Shown: positions 1 to 9,285, counted from the stretch's first letter. The stretch is DNA of 64,000 nt from an uncultured Bacilli bacterium (GCA_934090735.1 CAKOJR010000003.1:62001-126000); one strand, 5' to 3'. A program made the numbers and translations. The notes: generated by a model not told the origin, from the sequence alone.

Positions 1-321
1 GGTGAGAGTTTTGAAGCGGTTATTAATATGATTGACAGAAAAGAAGTAAGTGTTACTACGGATAGTGGTATTAGTGGTACGATTCCATTTAGAGATGTGC
101 TAGGTGATAGTTTCTTCTTTCACGAGAATAATTTTATGCTTATTGGCCGTCATTCAAAAAAGAAATACAAGATTGGTAATAGGGTTGTAGTTACTGTTAA
201 GGGTGTTAATGAATTTGAAGAAAAGGTATTATTTACTTTAGATAAGAATTTATCAAGAGCTTATGCAGAAAGCAAAGAGGATTATGGTTGTAAAACTATG
301 AGAAAAAAAAGGAAAGCATAA
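1..321 (+). CDS. RNB-family exoribonuclease (RNase R-like), C-terminal fragment
   Basis: The frame is open to the left edge and begins at base 1 with GESFEAVI, so only the last ~106 residues of a longer protein are present. They look like the C-terminal S1 RNA-binding domain of RNase R-type enzymes: a 'GxxFEAVI' first strand, a 'GTIPFRD' strand, a segment ending in 'IGRHSKKKYKIGNRVVV' and a basic tail (MRKKRKA). RNase R degrades structured RNA from the 3' end; the catalytic RNB part would lie outside the window. A full-length RNase R gene is also present at 49379-51505, so this would be a second RNB paralogue. The family call rests on the S1 domain alone and another S1 protein is possible. 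The gene ends just before a bidirectional terminator and converges with pheT. Confidence 0.6.
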   Translation, partial: GESFEAVINMIDRKEVSVTTDSGISGTIPFRDVLGDSFFFHENNFMLIGRHSKKKYKIGNRVVVTVKGVNEFEEKVLFTLDKNLSRAYAESKEDYGCKTMRKKRKA

Positions 322-350
322 AAAAAGGAAGTTGTTGCTTCCTTTTTAGT
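320..350. terminator. Bidirectional rho-independent terminator between the RNase fragment and pheT
   Basis: A perfect 10-bp stem AAAAAGGAAG/CTTCCTTTTT (322-331 and 338-347) closes a TTGTTG loop. A and T tracts on either side let it work in both directions. The pheT stop codon (346-348) lies at the edge of the stem. Confidence 0.85.
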
Positions 351-2682
351 TTTCTTGAATTTCTAGGTTGTTTGTTCTAATGTGTTTTATGAACTCTGTT
401 TTGAAGTTTTCTAGTTCTTCACTTGTTAGAGTTCTTTCTTTTGATCCTAAACTATACCTAATTGTAATTTTTTTATTGTTATCATTTTCGTATATATCCA
501 TAAGTTTATAGTTTAGAATAATTTCATTATGATATTTACTTAGAATGTTTTCTAGAGTGCTATAAAGCATGTCTTTTGGAGATATGATTGTATAGTCTAA
601 AGTTGATACTGGATATTTACTTACTACTTCGTATAGAACTGTTTGATTTTCTAATTCTGTAAATAAGTCAAAGTCGATGTCAAGGGCGATGAATACTTTC
701 TTTTTATTTATTTTATTGGTAATAGTACTGTTAAATACTTTGATTTGACCTAAGCATTTATTTAGTCCATAAATGTCCATTGTTAAATCGTTTTCATAAT
801 ATTCTTCGGCTGTTCCTTCTTTGAATTCCACTTTAATATTTTTTAAATCATTAAACAAATTATAACAAAGAGTTTTGATTTCATAGTAAGCTTCTTTAAT
901 TTTATCAGCGTCTTTTACTAGTAGTAGAGATAATCTACGGTGATTTTCTTTATTATTTATGGTTGTACCTATTTCGAATAAACCGAATTCGTTATAATTT
1001 TTTAGATTTACAGTTGCTGCTTCAAGCATTGCTAGTGATAGGTCTTTTCTTAGGATGTTATCATCGGTTTTACCTAGAAGGTAGGTGTTTTCTAAGTTGA
1101 TATCTAGTTTCTTTAAGAATGCTGATTTATGCCATAGATATGTATGAATTTCGTGGTATCCTTTATTATTTGCTAGATATCTTTTTGCTTCGTATTCATC
1201 ATTAAAGACTTGTTCATTAGGAGCAAATGTGCAGTCCATTTTTAGTGGGATGTGCTCGAAGTTTTCATATCCATACATACGTGAGATTTCTTCGACGATA
1301 TCTGCGGCAATTGTGATGTCTTTAGTTGATCTAAATGTTGGAGCAATTATTTCAAATGAATCTTCTTTTGGAGTTACTTTGAATTCTAGACTAGTTAAAA
1401 TTTTAGTTACTAGTTCGTCTTTAATTTCAAAGCCAAGACTTTTATATAGATAGTCTTTCTTTAGTTCAATATGATTTTCTTCTTGTTTTTTTGGATATAC
1501 GTCAGTAATGTTTGAGGCAAATGTTAAGTCTTTATTTTCATCTTTAAGAAGTTTTATAAATCTTCTTGATGCTAGCATTGCTAGGTTTGGATCTAGGCTT
1601 TTTTCGTATCTAGCACTAGCTTCTGTTCTTAGGCCTATACTAAGAGCTGTTTTACGAACTGTGTAAGCATTAAATGTAGCACTTTCTAGAACGATGCTTG
1701 TAGTGTCTTCTACTATTTCACTATCTAAGCCACCCATTACACCAGCAATTGCGAAGTACTTTCCGCCATTTTTAATCATTAAGTCTTCGTTTGTTAGGTT
1801 TCTTTCGGTGCCGTCTAGAGTTGTGTATTTATCACCGTTATTTGCTAGGCCTACTTCAATATTTTTTACGACTCTAGCATCAAAAGCGTGCATTGGTTGT
1901 CCTAGTTCAAGCATGATGTAGTTGGTTAAATCTACTAGTAAGTTTATAGAACGCATTCCAGCATAATATAGGAATACTTGCATCCATAACGGGGTTACAT
2001 TGTTTGTAATGTTTTCCATTTTTGTACCAATGTATCTGTAGCAGAGTTCTGGATTATTTATTTTAATGTCTAAGTCTTTAACGGTTGGTGTTTCTGTGTA
2101 TAGGTCAAGTGGTAAAAGTTCATGATTTGTGATTGCAGCAATTTCTCTTGCTATTCCGTAGTGGCCCCACAAATCTGGTCTATGTGTTAGGGATTTATTA
2201 TCGATTTCAACGATGATGTCGTCAATTGGCATTAACTTTTTTATATCAATACCTACTGGAGTATCTTCAGGAAGTTCGATTATTCCAGAGTGATCATCAG
2301 AAATGCCTAGCTCTTTAGCACTACACATCATACCATAAGAGTCTACACCTACTAGTGGTCTTACGCCTATTTCGATATCACCTAAGTGTCCACCTACTTC
2401 AATTAAGGCACTTATTAGTCCTACTTTAACGTTAGGAGCACCGCAGACAATTTGTTTTATTTCTTTGCCATCATCAACTTTTAAGATATGTAGTTTAGTT
2501 GATGAAGGATGGTCATTTACTTCAAGTATTTTAGCAGTTACTACGCCATCAATGTCTTTTCCTTTTACTTCAACGCCTTCTACTTCAGCAGTTCTGATTG
2601 TAAATTTATCCCATATTTTTAAGAAGTCGATGTCTTCACTATTTTTGATATGCTTTTTTAGAATATTACATGATATTTTCAT
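346..2682 (-). CDS. pheT: Phenylalanine--tRNA ligase beta subunit
   Basis: Beta subunit of the heterotetrameric PheRS that charges tRNA-Phe. At 778 residues it has the full bacterial architecture: an N-terminal EMAPII-type tRNA-binding domain (about residues 40-150, containing 'HPSSTKLHILKVDDG' and 'GVDSYGMMCSAKELG'), the B3/B4 editing region ('RPDLWGHYGIAREIAA', then 'MHAFDA'), the B5 domain, a catalytic-like domain, and a C-terminal anticodon-binding FDX-ACB domain ('YPVSTLDYTIIS'). It lies 8 bp downstream of pheS and is cotranscribed from the T-box-controlled promoter. An AGGTGAAAAG ribosome binding site precedes the ATG. Confidence 0.97.
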   Translation of the reverse strand: MKISCNILKKHIKNSEDIDFLKIWDKFTIRTAEVEGVEVKGKDIDGVVTAKILEVNDHPSSTKLHILKVDDGKEIKQIVCGAPNVKVGLISALIEVGGHLGDIEIGVRPLVGVDSYGMMCSAKELGISDDHSGIIELPEDTPVGIDIKKLMPIDDIIVEIDNKSLTHRPDLWGHYGIAREIAAITNHELLPLDLYTETPTVKDLDIKINNPELCYRYIGTKMENITNNVTPLWMQVFLYYAGMRSINLLVDLTNYIMLELGQPMHAFDARVVKNIEVGLANNGDKYTTLDGTERNLTNEDLMIKNGGKYFAIAGVMGGLDSEIVEDTTSIVLESATFNAYTVRKTALSIGLRTEASARYEKSLDPNLAMLASRRFIKLLKDENKDLTFASNITDVYPKKQEENHIELKKDYLYKSLGFEIKDELVTKILTSLEFKVTPKEDSFEIIAPTFRSTKDITIAADIVEEISRMYGYENFEHIPLKMDCTFAPNEQVFNDEYEAKRYLANNKGYHEIHTYLWHKSAFLKKLDINLENTYLLGKTDDNILRKDLSLAMLEAATVNLKNYNEFGLFEIGTTINNKENHRRLSLLLVKDADKIKEAYYEIKTLCYNLFNDLKNIKVEFKEGTAEEYYENDLTMDIYGLNKCLGQIKVFNSTITNKINKKKVFIALDIDFDLFTELENQTVLYEVVSKYPVSTLDYTIISPKDMLYSTLENILSKYHNEIILNYKLMDIYENDNNKKITIRYSLGSKERTLTSEELENFKTEFIKHIRTNNLEIQEN

Positions 2683-2690
2683 CTTTTCAC

Positions 2691-3698
2691 CTACTTTATA
2701 TTAAATTTTTCTAGATATCTGATGTCTCCACTATTTAGGATTCTGATATCGTCTATTTTATATTTCATCATTGCTAGTCTTGTTAGACCTAAACCGAAAG
2801 CAAAGCCTGTGTATTTGTCTGGGTCAATGCCGCCTTCTTTTAATACGTTTGGATGAACCATACCGCATGGGCAAAGTTCTAACCAGCCTGAGTTTTTACA
2901 AGTTGGGCATCCTACTCCACCACATACTGTGCATGAGCAGTCTAATTCGAATCCTGGTTCAGTAAATGGAAAGTATCCTGGTCTTAGTCTAACTTTAACG
3001 TCTTCTTTAAATACTTCTTTTAGCATTCCTTCCATTGTATATATTAGGTTAGATATTGAGATGTTTTCTCCAACAACCATTCCTTCTAATTGGAAGAATG
3101 TGTTTTCGTGACAAGCATCTAAATCTTCATTACGGAAGCATCTTCCTGGAGCACACATTTTAATTGGTGAACCATATTTAAGCATACCTCTAACTTGAAG
3201 AGCGCTTGTTTGTGTTCTAAGTAGCATTCCGTTTGATAACCAGTATGTGTCTTGCATATCTCTTGCTGGGTGTGTTTTTGGAACGTTTAAAGCTTCAAAG
3301 TTATAATATTCACTATCCATTTCTGGACCTGTTAGAACGATAAATCCCATATTTTTAAGGATGTCGGTTACTTCTTTTGCAACGATTGTTACTGGATGAA
3401 TGGTACCTGATTCTTTATCCACCGGAAGTGTTGGATCAAAAGTTTTTAAGCTTTGAGTCGTGCTCTTATCTAGGGCTTCTTTAAATAAGCTTTCTAACTC
3501 GGTTTTAGTTTTATTAAATAGTGGGCCATAGGTTTGTTTGTCTTCTTTAGTCATGTCTTTGATTGTGCTCATAAGGCTCATTATTTTGCTTTTTTTACCA
3601 AGATATTTTGATTTAATATTAAGATAGTCTGCTTCAGTTTTAATAAGTAAGCTTTCTTCTTTAGCGTTTTTGATTATTGTTTCAATTTTCTCTTTCAT
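2691..3698 (-). CDS. pheS: Phenylalanine--tRNA ligase alpha subunit
   Basis: Catalytic alpha subunit of PheRS. The N-terminal coiled coil (about residues 1-85) is followed by a class II synthetase core with motif 2 ('CFRNEDLDACHENTFFQLEG') and motif 3 ('GFAFGLGLTRLAMMKYKIDD'). I chose the ATG at 3696-3698 because GGGAGG lies just upstream; an in-frame ATG eight codons earlier lies inside the T-box terminator. The product is 335 residues, normal for the family. A cysteine-rich stretch (CSCTVCGGVGC, then CPCG before MVHPNVL) has more cysteines than I expect in this loop and could hold a metal. First gene of the pheST operon. Confidence 0.97.
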   Translation of the reverse strand: MKEKIETIIKNAKEESLLIKTEADYLNIKSKYLGKKSKIMSLMSTIKDMTKEDKQTYGPLFNKTKTELESLFKEALDKSTTQSLKTFDPTLPVDKESGTIHPVTIVAKEVTDILKNMGFIVLTGPEMDSEYYNFEALNVPKTHPARDMQDTYWLSNGMLLRTQTSALQVRGMLKYGSPIKMCAPGRCFRNEDLDACHENTFFQLEGMVVGENISISNLIYTMEGMLKEVFKEDVKVRLRPGYFPFTEPGFELDCSCTVCGGVGCPTCKNSGWLELCPCGMVHPNVLKEGGIDPDKYTGFAFGLGLTRLAMMKYKIDDIRILNSGDIRYLEKFNIK

Positions 3699-3704
3699 AT
3701 TTCC

Positions 3705-3925
3705 TCCCATAAAAAAAATCATAAACTAAAGGACGAATAAAATCCGCGGTACCACCTTAATTCATGATTTACATGCTCTTTAATCTTAACGCGATTATAC
3801 GCTTAATGCTCTGATAATTGAAATTCATTTATTACCTCTCTTTGTAAATACTCTCAGCTTATTAATATTTACTCTCTGTAAAGAATATAATAGACTACTA
3901 GGGTTATCTTCTTCGCATTACAAGT
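3705..3925 (-). promoter_or_regulatory. T-box riboswitch controlling pheST (specifier UUC, Phe)
   Basis: Read on the minus strand, the leader has the T-box sequence AAGGTGGTACCGCGG (3744-3758), which pairs with the free 3' end of uncharged tRNA. The competing terminator is built from ATCATGAATTAAGG and CCTTTAGTTTATGAT followed by a U tract (3710-3770). In Stem I the typical specifier context GAAy-NNN-A appears as GAAT-TTC-A (3819-3826), giving the Phe codon UUC at 3820-3822. Uncharged tRNA-Phe is expected to stabilise the antiterminator and turn on pheS and pheT. A TATATT-like -10 element lies near the upstream end, but I cannot place a convincing -35. Confidence 0.93.
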
Positions 3926-3937
3926 TAGATTTTAACA

Positions 3938-4177
3938 TTAATTTTGCGATTCGTCAACATTTTGAGCATCAATTAGATCACTGTATACTTTTGGAATGTC
4001 CAAAGGACTAATTTCAAGGTCTTCTAGAATTTTGTAGGCTGTTTCAATGCTCATTTTTAAAAAGGCATCTGGCTCATTTAAAATTGTTTTTATAAGTTCT
4101 TGTCTTCTTAATTTTTCTGGTTCTTCTTCATATATTGATATTAAGGTTTCATTCATTGCTTTTAATTTATTAATCAT
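3938..4177 (-). CDS. Hypothetical 79-residue protein
   Basis: Small acidic protein of unknown function with no signal peptide or membrane segment. It is predicted to be mostly helical (for example ISIYEEEPEKLRRQELIKTI). It starts 8 bp downstream of the transglutaminase-fold gene with a good site (AGGTGAAAATATG), so the two are almost certainly cotranscribed. Its function may be linked to that protein. It ends just before the pheST T-box leader. I recognise no family. Confidence 0.75.
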   Translation of the reverse strand: MINKLKAMNETLISIYEEEPEKLRRQELIKTILNEPDAFLKMSIETAYKILEDLEISPLDIPKVYSDLIDAQNVDESQN

Positions 4178-4185
4178 ATTTTCAC

Positions 4186-5802
4186 CTACCTTATTCCAGG
4201 AATGTATTGTTCTGAGTTGTCAATGAAGCCGAGATTACCTGTTATTATGTTTCTTATAAGTGTTCTTTTGAGGATTCTTCTCAGTTCTCCATTTATATAA
4301 ATATAGTATTTATTATGTTCTTCATCTTTTAATATACCATTTTCGTTCATAGTTATTATACCACATGTACCAACTATTTTGTCTTCATCTTTTGGGTTGT
4401 TATCTCTAATTATTTCAAAATCTAAAAAACGTTCTCTTTCTTCTTCAGTAAAAAGAATATTAATAATTCTAAGAATGTAAGACATTATGTTAATGCCTTT
4501 AAATGATGAATTTCGGATTTTTTCTAAAAATAGGTCAAAGCGTTCTTTAAATGGTGTTTGAAATTTTCTAGAACTTGTTAGTTCTTCGTATTCTCTTAAG
4601 GCTGCGCTGAAGGTTGTTTTATCTTCTTTTTTTATATCATTATACACTTTCCTTAAAATTTCATCAAATTCCATGTATGTATCAAAATTTTGATTACGGC
4701 ATACTAATCCTTTAATTGGTGAGCCAACTTTGGCATTGAATAAATCGCCAGTTAATATTTTCCTTGATGAGTCAGCTTCGATGATAAATTTACCAACACG
4801 AAAACTTAAATTTTCATGGCCATCCCCATATTTATTTTTCCAGTTGAAGCATTCTCTTTGAAAGTTTATTCCAAGTTTATGAAGCATTTTAGCATAAATG
4901 GCATTAAATTCGTAACATACTACTTCGGGAAAAGTAGGTGTTATTGATTCTATATAGTCAATCATTCGGTGCTTTTCTGCAGCTAGGCCTCTTTGCTTGG
5001 CAGCAAAAAACTCGTCATTATATGAAAGGATTTTACACATTTTAATATATATGTATATTGCTTTTTCTAGCTTTGTGTAGCTTTCAGGCATGTCTTTTAC
5101 TAAGACTTGCTCTAACTCTTTATTAATCGTAGTACTATTTATTAAAGAATTTTCATCATTTAGGTATTTGTTTACTGATTCAAAATCTAGTATTTCATAA
5201 TTAACAATGGAGGCTATTCTTTCTTCTATATGTTCTGGGAGAATATAGTTTTCAGTTACACCTTCTCTTAAAATGTACCTTCTGATTATGTATAAAAATA
5301 CTTCTTTAGGGATAGCATCTTTTTTATTTGGAAGTTCTAGATATTTTTTTGCGTCTTCATCACCTAGTTCTAGAAAATTTATGATTTGCTGGGCAGATAC
5401 AGTATATATTTTGCCATCAACTTTAGCTTCAATGTTCTTATTTTGAAGTGATGCCTTGAAGGATTGGTAGCTTATTAAATCAATTAGTTTTTTGTATCTT
5501 TCGTATGTTGTTTTATTTAATTTTATTAGTCCTTTACTTTGGGCGACTTCGATTGCTTCTAAAAATGGTATTTTTTCGTATTCATAAGTGTCTTCATCAA
5601 TAGAAGCACTTGAACTTATAGAAAATTTATAACAGTTTTTAAAAATTTTATAAAGTGTATTATATGTTTCTTCATTTGTTAGAGCGTAGTCTAAAAGAGC
5701 TACTGGATACTGATTTTTACCAACTACTATTTTATTTGTATCATTATATATTTTATCAAATGTTTGGTTGTTTAATAAAATAGTATTTGAACTTTTTTCC
5801 AT
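4186..5802 (-). CDS. Transglutaminase-like (papain-fold) protein, cytoplasmic
   Basis: 538 residues without signal peptide or membrane helices. The middle contains a plausible transglutaminase-core catalytic triad: Cys296 in 'VVCYEFNAIYAKML' (helix start), His329 in 'GDGHENLSFRVG' and Asp344 in 'FIIEADSS'. This Cys-His-Asp order and spacing fits the transglutaminase/cysteine-protease fold. The ~240-residue N-terminal part is helical and unrecognised, as is the C-terminal ~190 residues. In bacteria such domains are usually proteases or amide-bond enzymes; the substrate here is unknown. It has a strong CAAGGTGATACTATG start region and is followed by the 79-residue gene. Confidence 0.6.
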   Translation of the reverse strand: MEKSSNTILLNNQTFDKIYNDTNKIVVGKNQYPVALLDYALTNEETYNTLYKIFKNCYKFSISSSASIDEDTYEYEKIPFLEAIEVAQSKGLIKLNKTTYERYKKLIDLISYQSFKASLQNKNIEAKVDGKIYTVSAQQIINFLELGDEDAKKYLELPNKKDAIPKEVFLYIIRRYILREGVTENYILPEHIEERIASIVNYEILDFESVNKYLNDENSLINSTTINKELEQVLVKDMPESYTKLEKAIYIYIKMCKILSYNDEFFAAKQRGLAAEKHRMIDYIESITPTFPEVVCYEFNAIYAKMLHKLGINFQRECFNWKNKYGDGHENLSFRVGKFIIEADSSRKILTGDLFNAKVGSPIKGLVCRNQNFDTYMEFDEILRKVYNDIKKEDKTTFSAALREYEELTSSRKFQTPFKERFDLFLEKIRNSSFKGINIMSYILRIINILFTEEERERFLDFEIIRDNNPKDEDKIVGTCGIITMNENGILKDEEHNKYYIYINGELRRILKRTLIRNIITGNLGFIDNSEQYIPGIR

Positions 5803-5840
5803 AGTATCACCTTGTTAATATTTTATCATGACTTAAGCAT

Positions 5841-5865
5841 AAAAAAAAGACGCCTAGCGCCTTTT
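5841..5865 (-). terminator. Terminator after the YfcC-like transporter gene
   Basis: On the minus strand AAAAGGCGC and GCGTCTTTT form a stem with one mismatch around a TAG loop, followed by a run of U (rc of the A tract 5841-5848). The stem begins at the stop codon of the transporter gene. Confidence 0.7.
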
Positions 5866-7267
5866 AGCAAATAATTACCATAAGTACAAGAATTACGATA
5901 AACATTGCAAGAACGAATTTCCAAATATATTTCATCCATTCTTTATAAGTTATACCTAAGTAAGATAAACCGATAAGTAGAACAGCTGAACTTGGAGCAA
6001 ACATACTTGCTAGTCCGTAAGTTGATTGTAACATTATAGGAATTTGTTTTGCAAAGTCAGAGTATGCAGTTGTTAGATAGCTACCAACTAGGCTTAATGT
6101 GTATTGATATTCTACTGTGAATAATGATGTGAATAAGCCGGCGATAGTACCTAGGATTGCATTAAACTTACTTGCAAGTTTCATGAACCAATCTACAATA
6201 GTAGGAACTACTGGGAACATTACTGCAATTTCTAATACTAGGTATGCCATTAACATAACTACTACTAGTTTACCAGATTTTTTGAATCCTTCAGCAAAAC
6301 TGCCTGCGAAGTCATCAAAGCTCATTTTGTATGTCCATTTAATTAGTAATGCAGCAATTAGCATTAAAATTTGCATTCCGAAGATATCCCATTTGCCAAA
6401 TGCTTGAACGTTACCTAGAATGTAACGGAAGATTGTAGCATCAAATACTTTGCATTCTAAAATCTTATCTGTTGCTGTACTAAATATAGTTACGCCCCAT
6501 GTTTCCCATGGAAGATATGCTAAAATACCAACAATAGCAGTTAAAGCAAGAATAGTTGCTACTGGCCATACAGATTTCTTTTCAGTAGTATTTTTAGTTT
6601 CGTATACTTCTTCAATTACTGCAATATCTTTTTTGTTAGCTTTTTTAATTTTACGAATATGTAAAATTGTGAATAAGCTAAATAGTACGAATGATACACC
6701 ATAGATAACTAGTTTAACCCATAAGTAATCAGTGTAAGATGAACTTAGGGTGCTTACGTTCATTCCAGCAACTTTAGAGTTGTATACTGAACCTAAGATA
6801 CCAATTAAGATACTACCAAATGTAGTGATAAATCCAGTCATTTTATCTAATCCCATTTTTCTTAGGATTGTGATAAAGAATGGTGCTACGCTTAGCATTA
6901 CGAAGTATTCATTAGTTACTGCAGTTATTGCAGATAGAATAAATGATACTAATAGTACAAAAAGATATTCCTTTCCACTAAATGTTTTTGCAAGACTATC
7001 AGTTAGTTTTTGATATCCGCTACATTTAGCAAGTACTTGATAGAATGCTCCAAGTACGAATAAGAATGTTACTAATACAGTAAAGTAATACATTCCAAGT
7101 AATCCGTAGTTGAAGAAATCAAATATTCCTACACGAGTTATTTCACCAACTTGAATTGAGCCACTATAGAAGTATCCTTGTGGGATGATCCAAGTTAGGA
7201 TAACAGATAGTAATACCATTAAACCTGAAACTTTGATTAAGTCATGCTTTTCCCAAAACTTTTTCAT
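5864..7267 (-). CDS. Putative YfcC/IT-superfamily membrane transporter
   Basis: 467-residue polytopic membrane protein with about 11-12 hydrophobic segments. The N-terminus 'LIKVSGLMVLLSVILTWIIPQGYF' resembles YfcC-type and arginine/ornithine-antiporter-like carriers of the ion-transporter superfamily. The protein has two similar halves separated by a charged cytoplasmic loop (about residues 200-230, KIKKANKKDIAVIEEVYE). The substrate cannot be read from sequence; peptides, amino acids or dicarboxylates are all possible. It has its own GAGGAGG ribosome binding site and terminator and appears monocistronic. Confidence 0.65.
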   Translation of the reverse strand: MKKFWEKHDLIKVSGLMVLLSVILTWIIPQGYFYSGSIQVGEITRVGIFDFFNYGLLGMYYFTVLVTFLFVLGAFYQVLAKCSGYQKLTDSLAKTFSGKEYLFVLLVSFILSAITAVTNEYFVMLSVAPFFITILRKMGLDKMTGFITTFGSILIGILGSVYNSKVAGMNVSTLSSSYTDYLWVKLVIYGVSFVLFSLFTILHIRKIKKANKKDIAVIEEVYETKNTTEKKSVWPVATILALTAIVGILAYLPWETWGVTIFSTATDKILECKVFDATIFRYILGNVQAFGKWDIFGMQILMLIAALLIKWTYKMSFDDFAGSFAEGFKKSGKLVVVMLMAYLVLEIAVMFPVVPTIVDWFMKLASKFNAILGTIAGLFTSLFTVEYQYTLSLVGSYLTTAYSDFAKQIPIMLQSTYGLASMFAPSSAVLLIGLSYLGITYKEWMKYIWKFVLAMFIVILVLMVIIC

Positions 7268-7363
7268 TTCTAACCTCCTCTACTTATCATTATAACACGG
7301 ATATCCTTTATTTAAATAGGTTTTTGACAATTTTTTGCATAAAAAATAGGCTCTAGTGGCCTA

Positions 7364-9265
7364 TTAATATAGTTTTGCTCCTGCTGGGATAGCATCATCA
7401 ACTATTAGAAGGTGTAAGCGTTCTTCTCCTTCTTCACTGTGTACTGCTGAAATAAGCATTCCGCATGAGTCTATTCCCATCATTTTTCTTGCTGGTAAGT
7501 TAGTAATTGCAATTAGAGTTTTACCTATAAGCTCTTCAGGTTCGTAGTAAGCATGAATTCCACTTAGGATAACTCTGTCTTCACCTGTACCATCATTTAG
7601 AACAAATTTTAGAAGTTTGCTTGATTTAGGTACGGCTTCACATTCTTTTACTTTAACTGCTCTAAAGTCTGATTTACTGAAAGTTTCAAAATCAACGTAG
7701 TCTTCAAATAAAGGTTCAATTTCAACTTTGCTAAAATCAATTTTTTGAGTAGTTGTTGTACTTGGTTTATTTATTACTTGTTTTGCTCCTTGTGGTTTCA
7801 TTGTTGGGAATAGGATAACATCTCTAATTGATGCACTTTCAGTAAAGAACATAACTAGTCTATCAATTCCATAACCAATTCCACCTGCTGGAGGCATGCC
7901 GTATTCAAGAGCTTCTATAAAGTCCATATCGATGTCATTTGCTTCTTCATTTCCAAGTTCTCTTTCTTTTAATTGGTCTTCGAAACGTTCTAATTGATCA
8001 ACTGGGTCGTTAAGTTCTGTGTAGGCATTAGCAAATTCTTTACCACCAATGAATAGTTCGAAGCGGTCAACAAATCTTGGGTCTTCTGGATTTTTCTTTG
8101 TTAGCGGAGAAATTTCAACTGGATGGCCATATAAGAATGTTGGTTGAATTAATGTTTCTTCTACGTATTTTTCGAAGAATAGATTGATAATGTGACCTAG
8201 TGTTTTTTCATGTTCAGCTACTTCTATTTTGTGTTCTTCTGCTAGTTTTAGGGCATCTTCTACAGTGATTGTTCTAAAGTCAATACCTGTTTTCTCTTTG
8301 ATTGCATCTGTCATACTAACTTTTTTCCACTCACCTGCAACATTTATTTCATTACCATTCCACATGAATGTGTCTTTATGGAAGATATCTTTAGCGATTG
8401 TTTTAAACATACTTTCAGTCATTTCCATCATTCCATCTAAGTTAGAGTATGCTAGGTATGCTTCCATTAGAGTAAACTCTGGGTTATGCATTGGGTCCAT
8501 TCCTTCGTTTCTAAATGTTCTACCTATTTCGTATACAGCTTCCATGCCACCTACTAGTAATCTTTTTAGAGGTAGTTCTAGAGCTATTCTTAAGTACATG
8601 TCTAGATCTTGAGTATTATGATGAGTGATGAATGGTCTAGCTGATGCTCCAGTTAGTAATGTGTTTAGAATAGGTGTTTCTACTTCAGTGAATCCACGAT
8701 TATCCATGAAATTTTGAATGCATCTAATAATTTTTGGTCTTAGGAATGCTACTCTTTTAGATTCTTCGTTCATGATTAAGTCTACGTATCTTCTACGGTA
8801 TCTTTCTTCAATGTCAGTTAGTCCGTGGAACTTTTCTGGTAGTGGTCTTAAGGCTTTAACTAGGTGAGTGTATTCTAGACATTTAATGGTGATTTCACCA
8901 GTCATTGTTTTCATTACTCTACCTTTAACGCCGACGATGTCACCAATATCAGCACTCTTAAATAAAGTGTATGCGTCCTCACCAATATCGTTGATTGAAA
9001 TATAAATTTGAATTTTGTCTGTTTTGTCTTGAATTGTGAAGAATGATGCTTTACCCATTTTTCTTATAAACATTATTCTTCCTGCTACAGTGTATTCGTC
9101 AGTTATGTTTTCAAATTCGTCATGTTCAACATCTTTATATTTTTCTTTGATGTCCTTAGCAAAAGCAGTGCGGTTAAATACATGACCGAATGGGTCCATA
9201 CCTAAACTTCTAATTTTTTCAGCTTTTTCTCTTCTAATTTTTTCTTGATCAGTAAGTTCTCTCAT
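7364..9265 (-). CDS. lysS: Lysine--tRNA ligase with C-terminal EMAPII/Trbp111-type tRNA-binding domain
   Basis: Residues 1-500 are a normal class II LysRS: OB-fold anticodon-binding domain ('VAGRIMFIRKMGKASFFTIQD'), motif 2 region ('FRNEGMDPMHNPEFTLMEAY') and motif 3 ('GGIGYGIDRLVMF'). The protein continues to 633 residues. Residues 529-633 form a tRNA-binding domain ('SDFRAVKVKECEAVPKSSKLL', 'VILSGIHAYYEPEELIGK', 'LPARKMMGIDSCGMLISA') of the kind usually found at the C-terminus of MetRS or as free Trbp111. A linker of about 30 residues joins them. The extra domain probably raises tRNA affinity. Expression is controlled by a lysine T-box directly upstream. Confidence 0.95.
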   Translation of the reverse strand: MRELTDQEKIRREKAEKIRSLGMDPFGHVFNRTAFAKDIKEKYKDVEHDEFENITDEYTVAGRIMFIRKMGKASFFTIQDKTDKIQIYISINDIGEDAYTLFKSADIGDIVGVKGRVMKTMTGEITIKCLEYTHLVKALRPLPEKFHGLTDIEERYRRRYVDLIMNEESKRVAFLRPKIIRCIQNFMDNRGFTEVETPILNTLLTGASARPFITHHNTQDLDMYLRIALELPLKRLLVGGMEAVYEIGRTFRNEGMDPMHNPEFTLMEAYLAYSNLDGMMEMTESMFKTIAKDIFHKDTFMWNGNEINVAGEWKKVSMTDAIKEKTGIDFRTITVEDALKLAEEHKIEVAEHEKTLGHIINLFFEKYVEETLIQPTFLYGHPVEISPLTKKNPEDPRFVDRFELFIGGKEFANAYTELNDPVDQLERFEDQLKERELGNEEANDIDMDFIEALEYGMPPAGGIGYGIDRLVMFFTESASIRDVILFPTMKPQGAKQVINKPSTTTTQKIDFSKVEIEPLFEDYVDFETFSKSDFRAVKVKECEAVPKSSKLLKFVLNDGTGEDRVILSGIHAYYEPEELIGKTLIAITNLPARKMMGIDSCGMLISAVHSEEGEERLHLLIVDDAIPAGAKLY

Positions 9266-9285
9266 ATTATTCCTTCTTTCTAATA

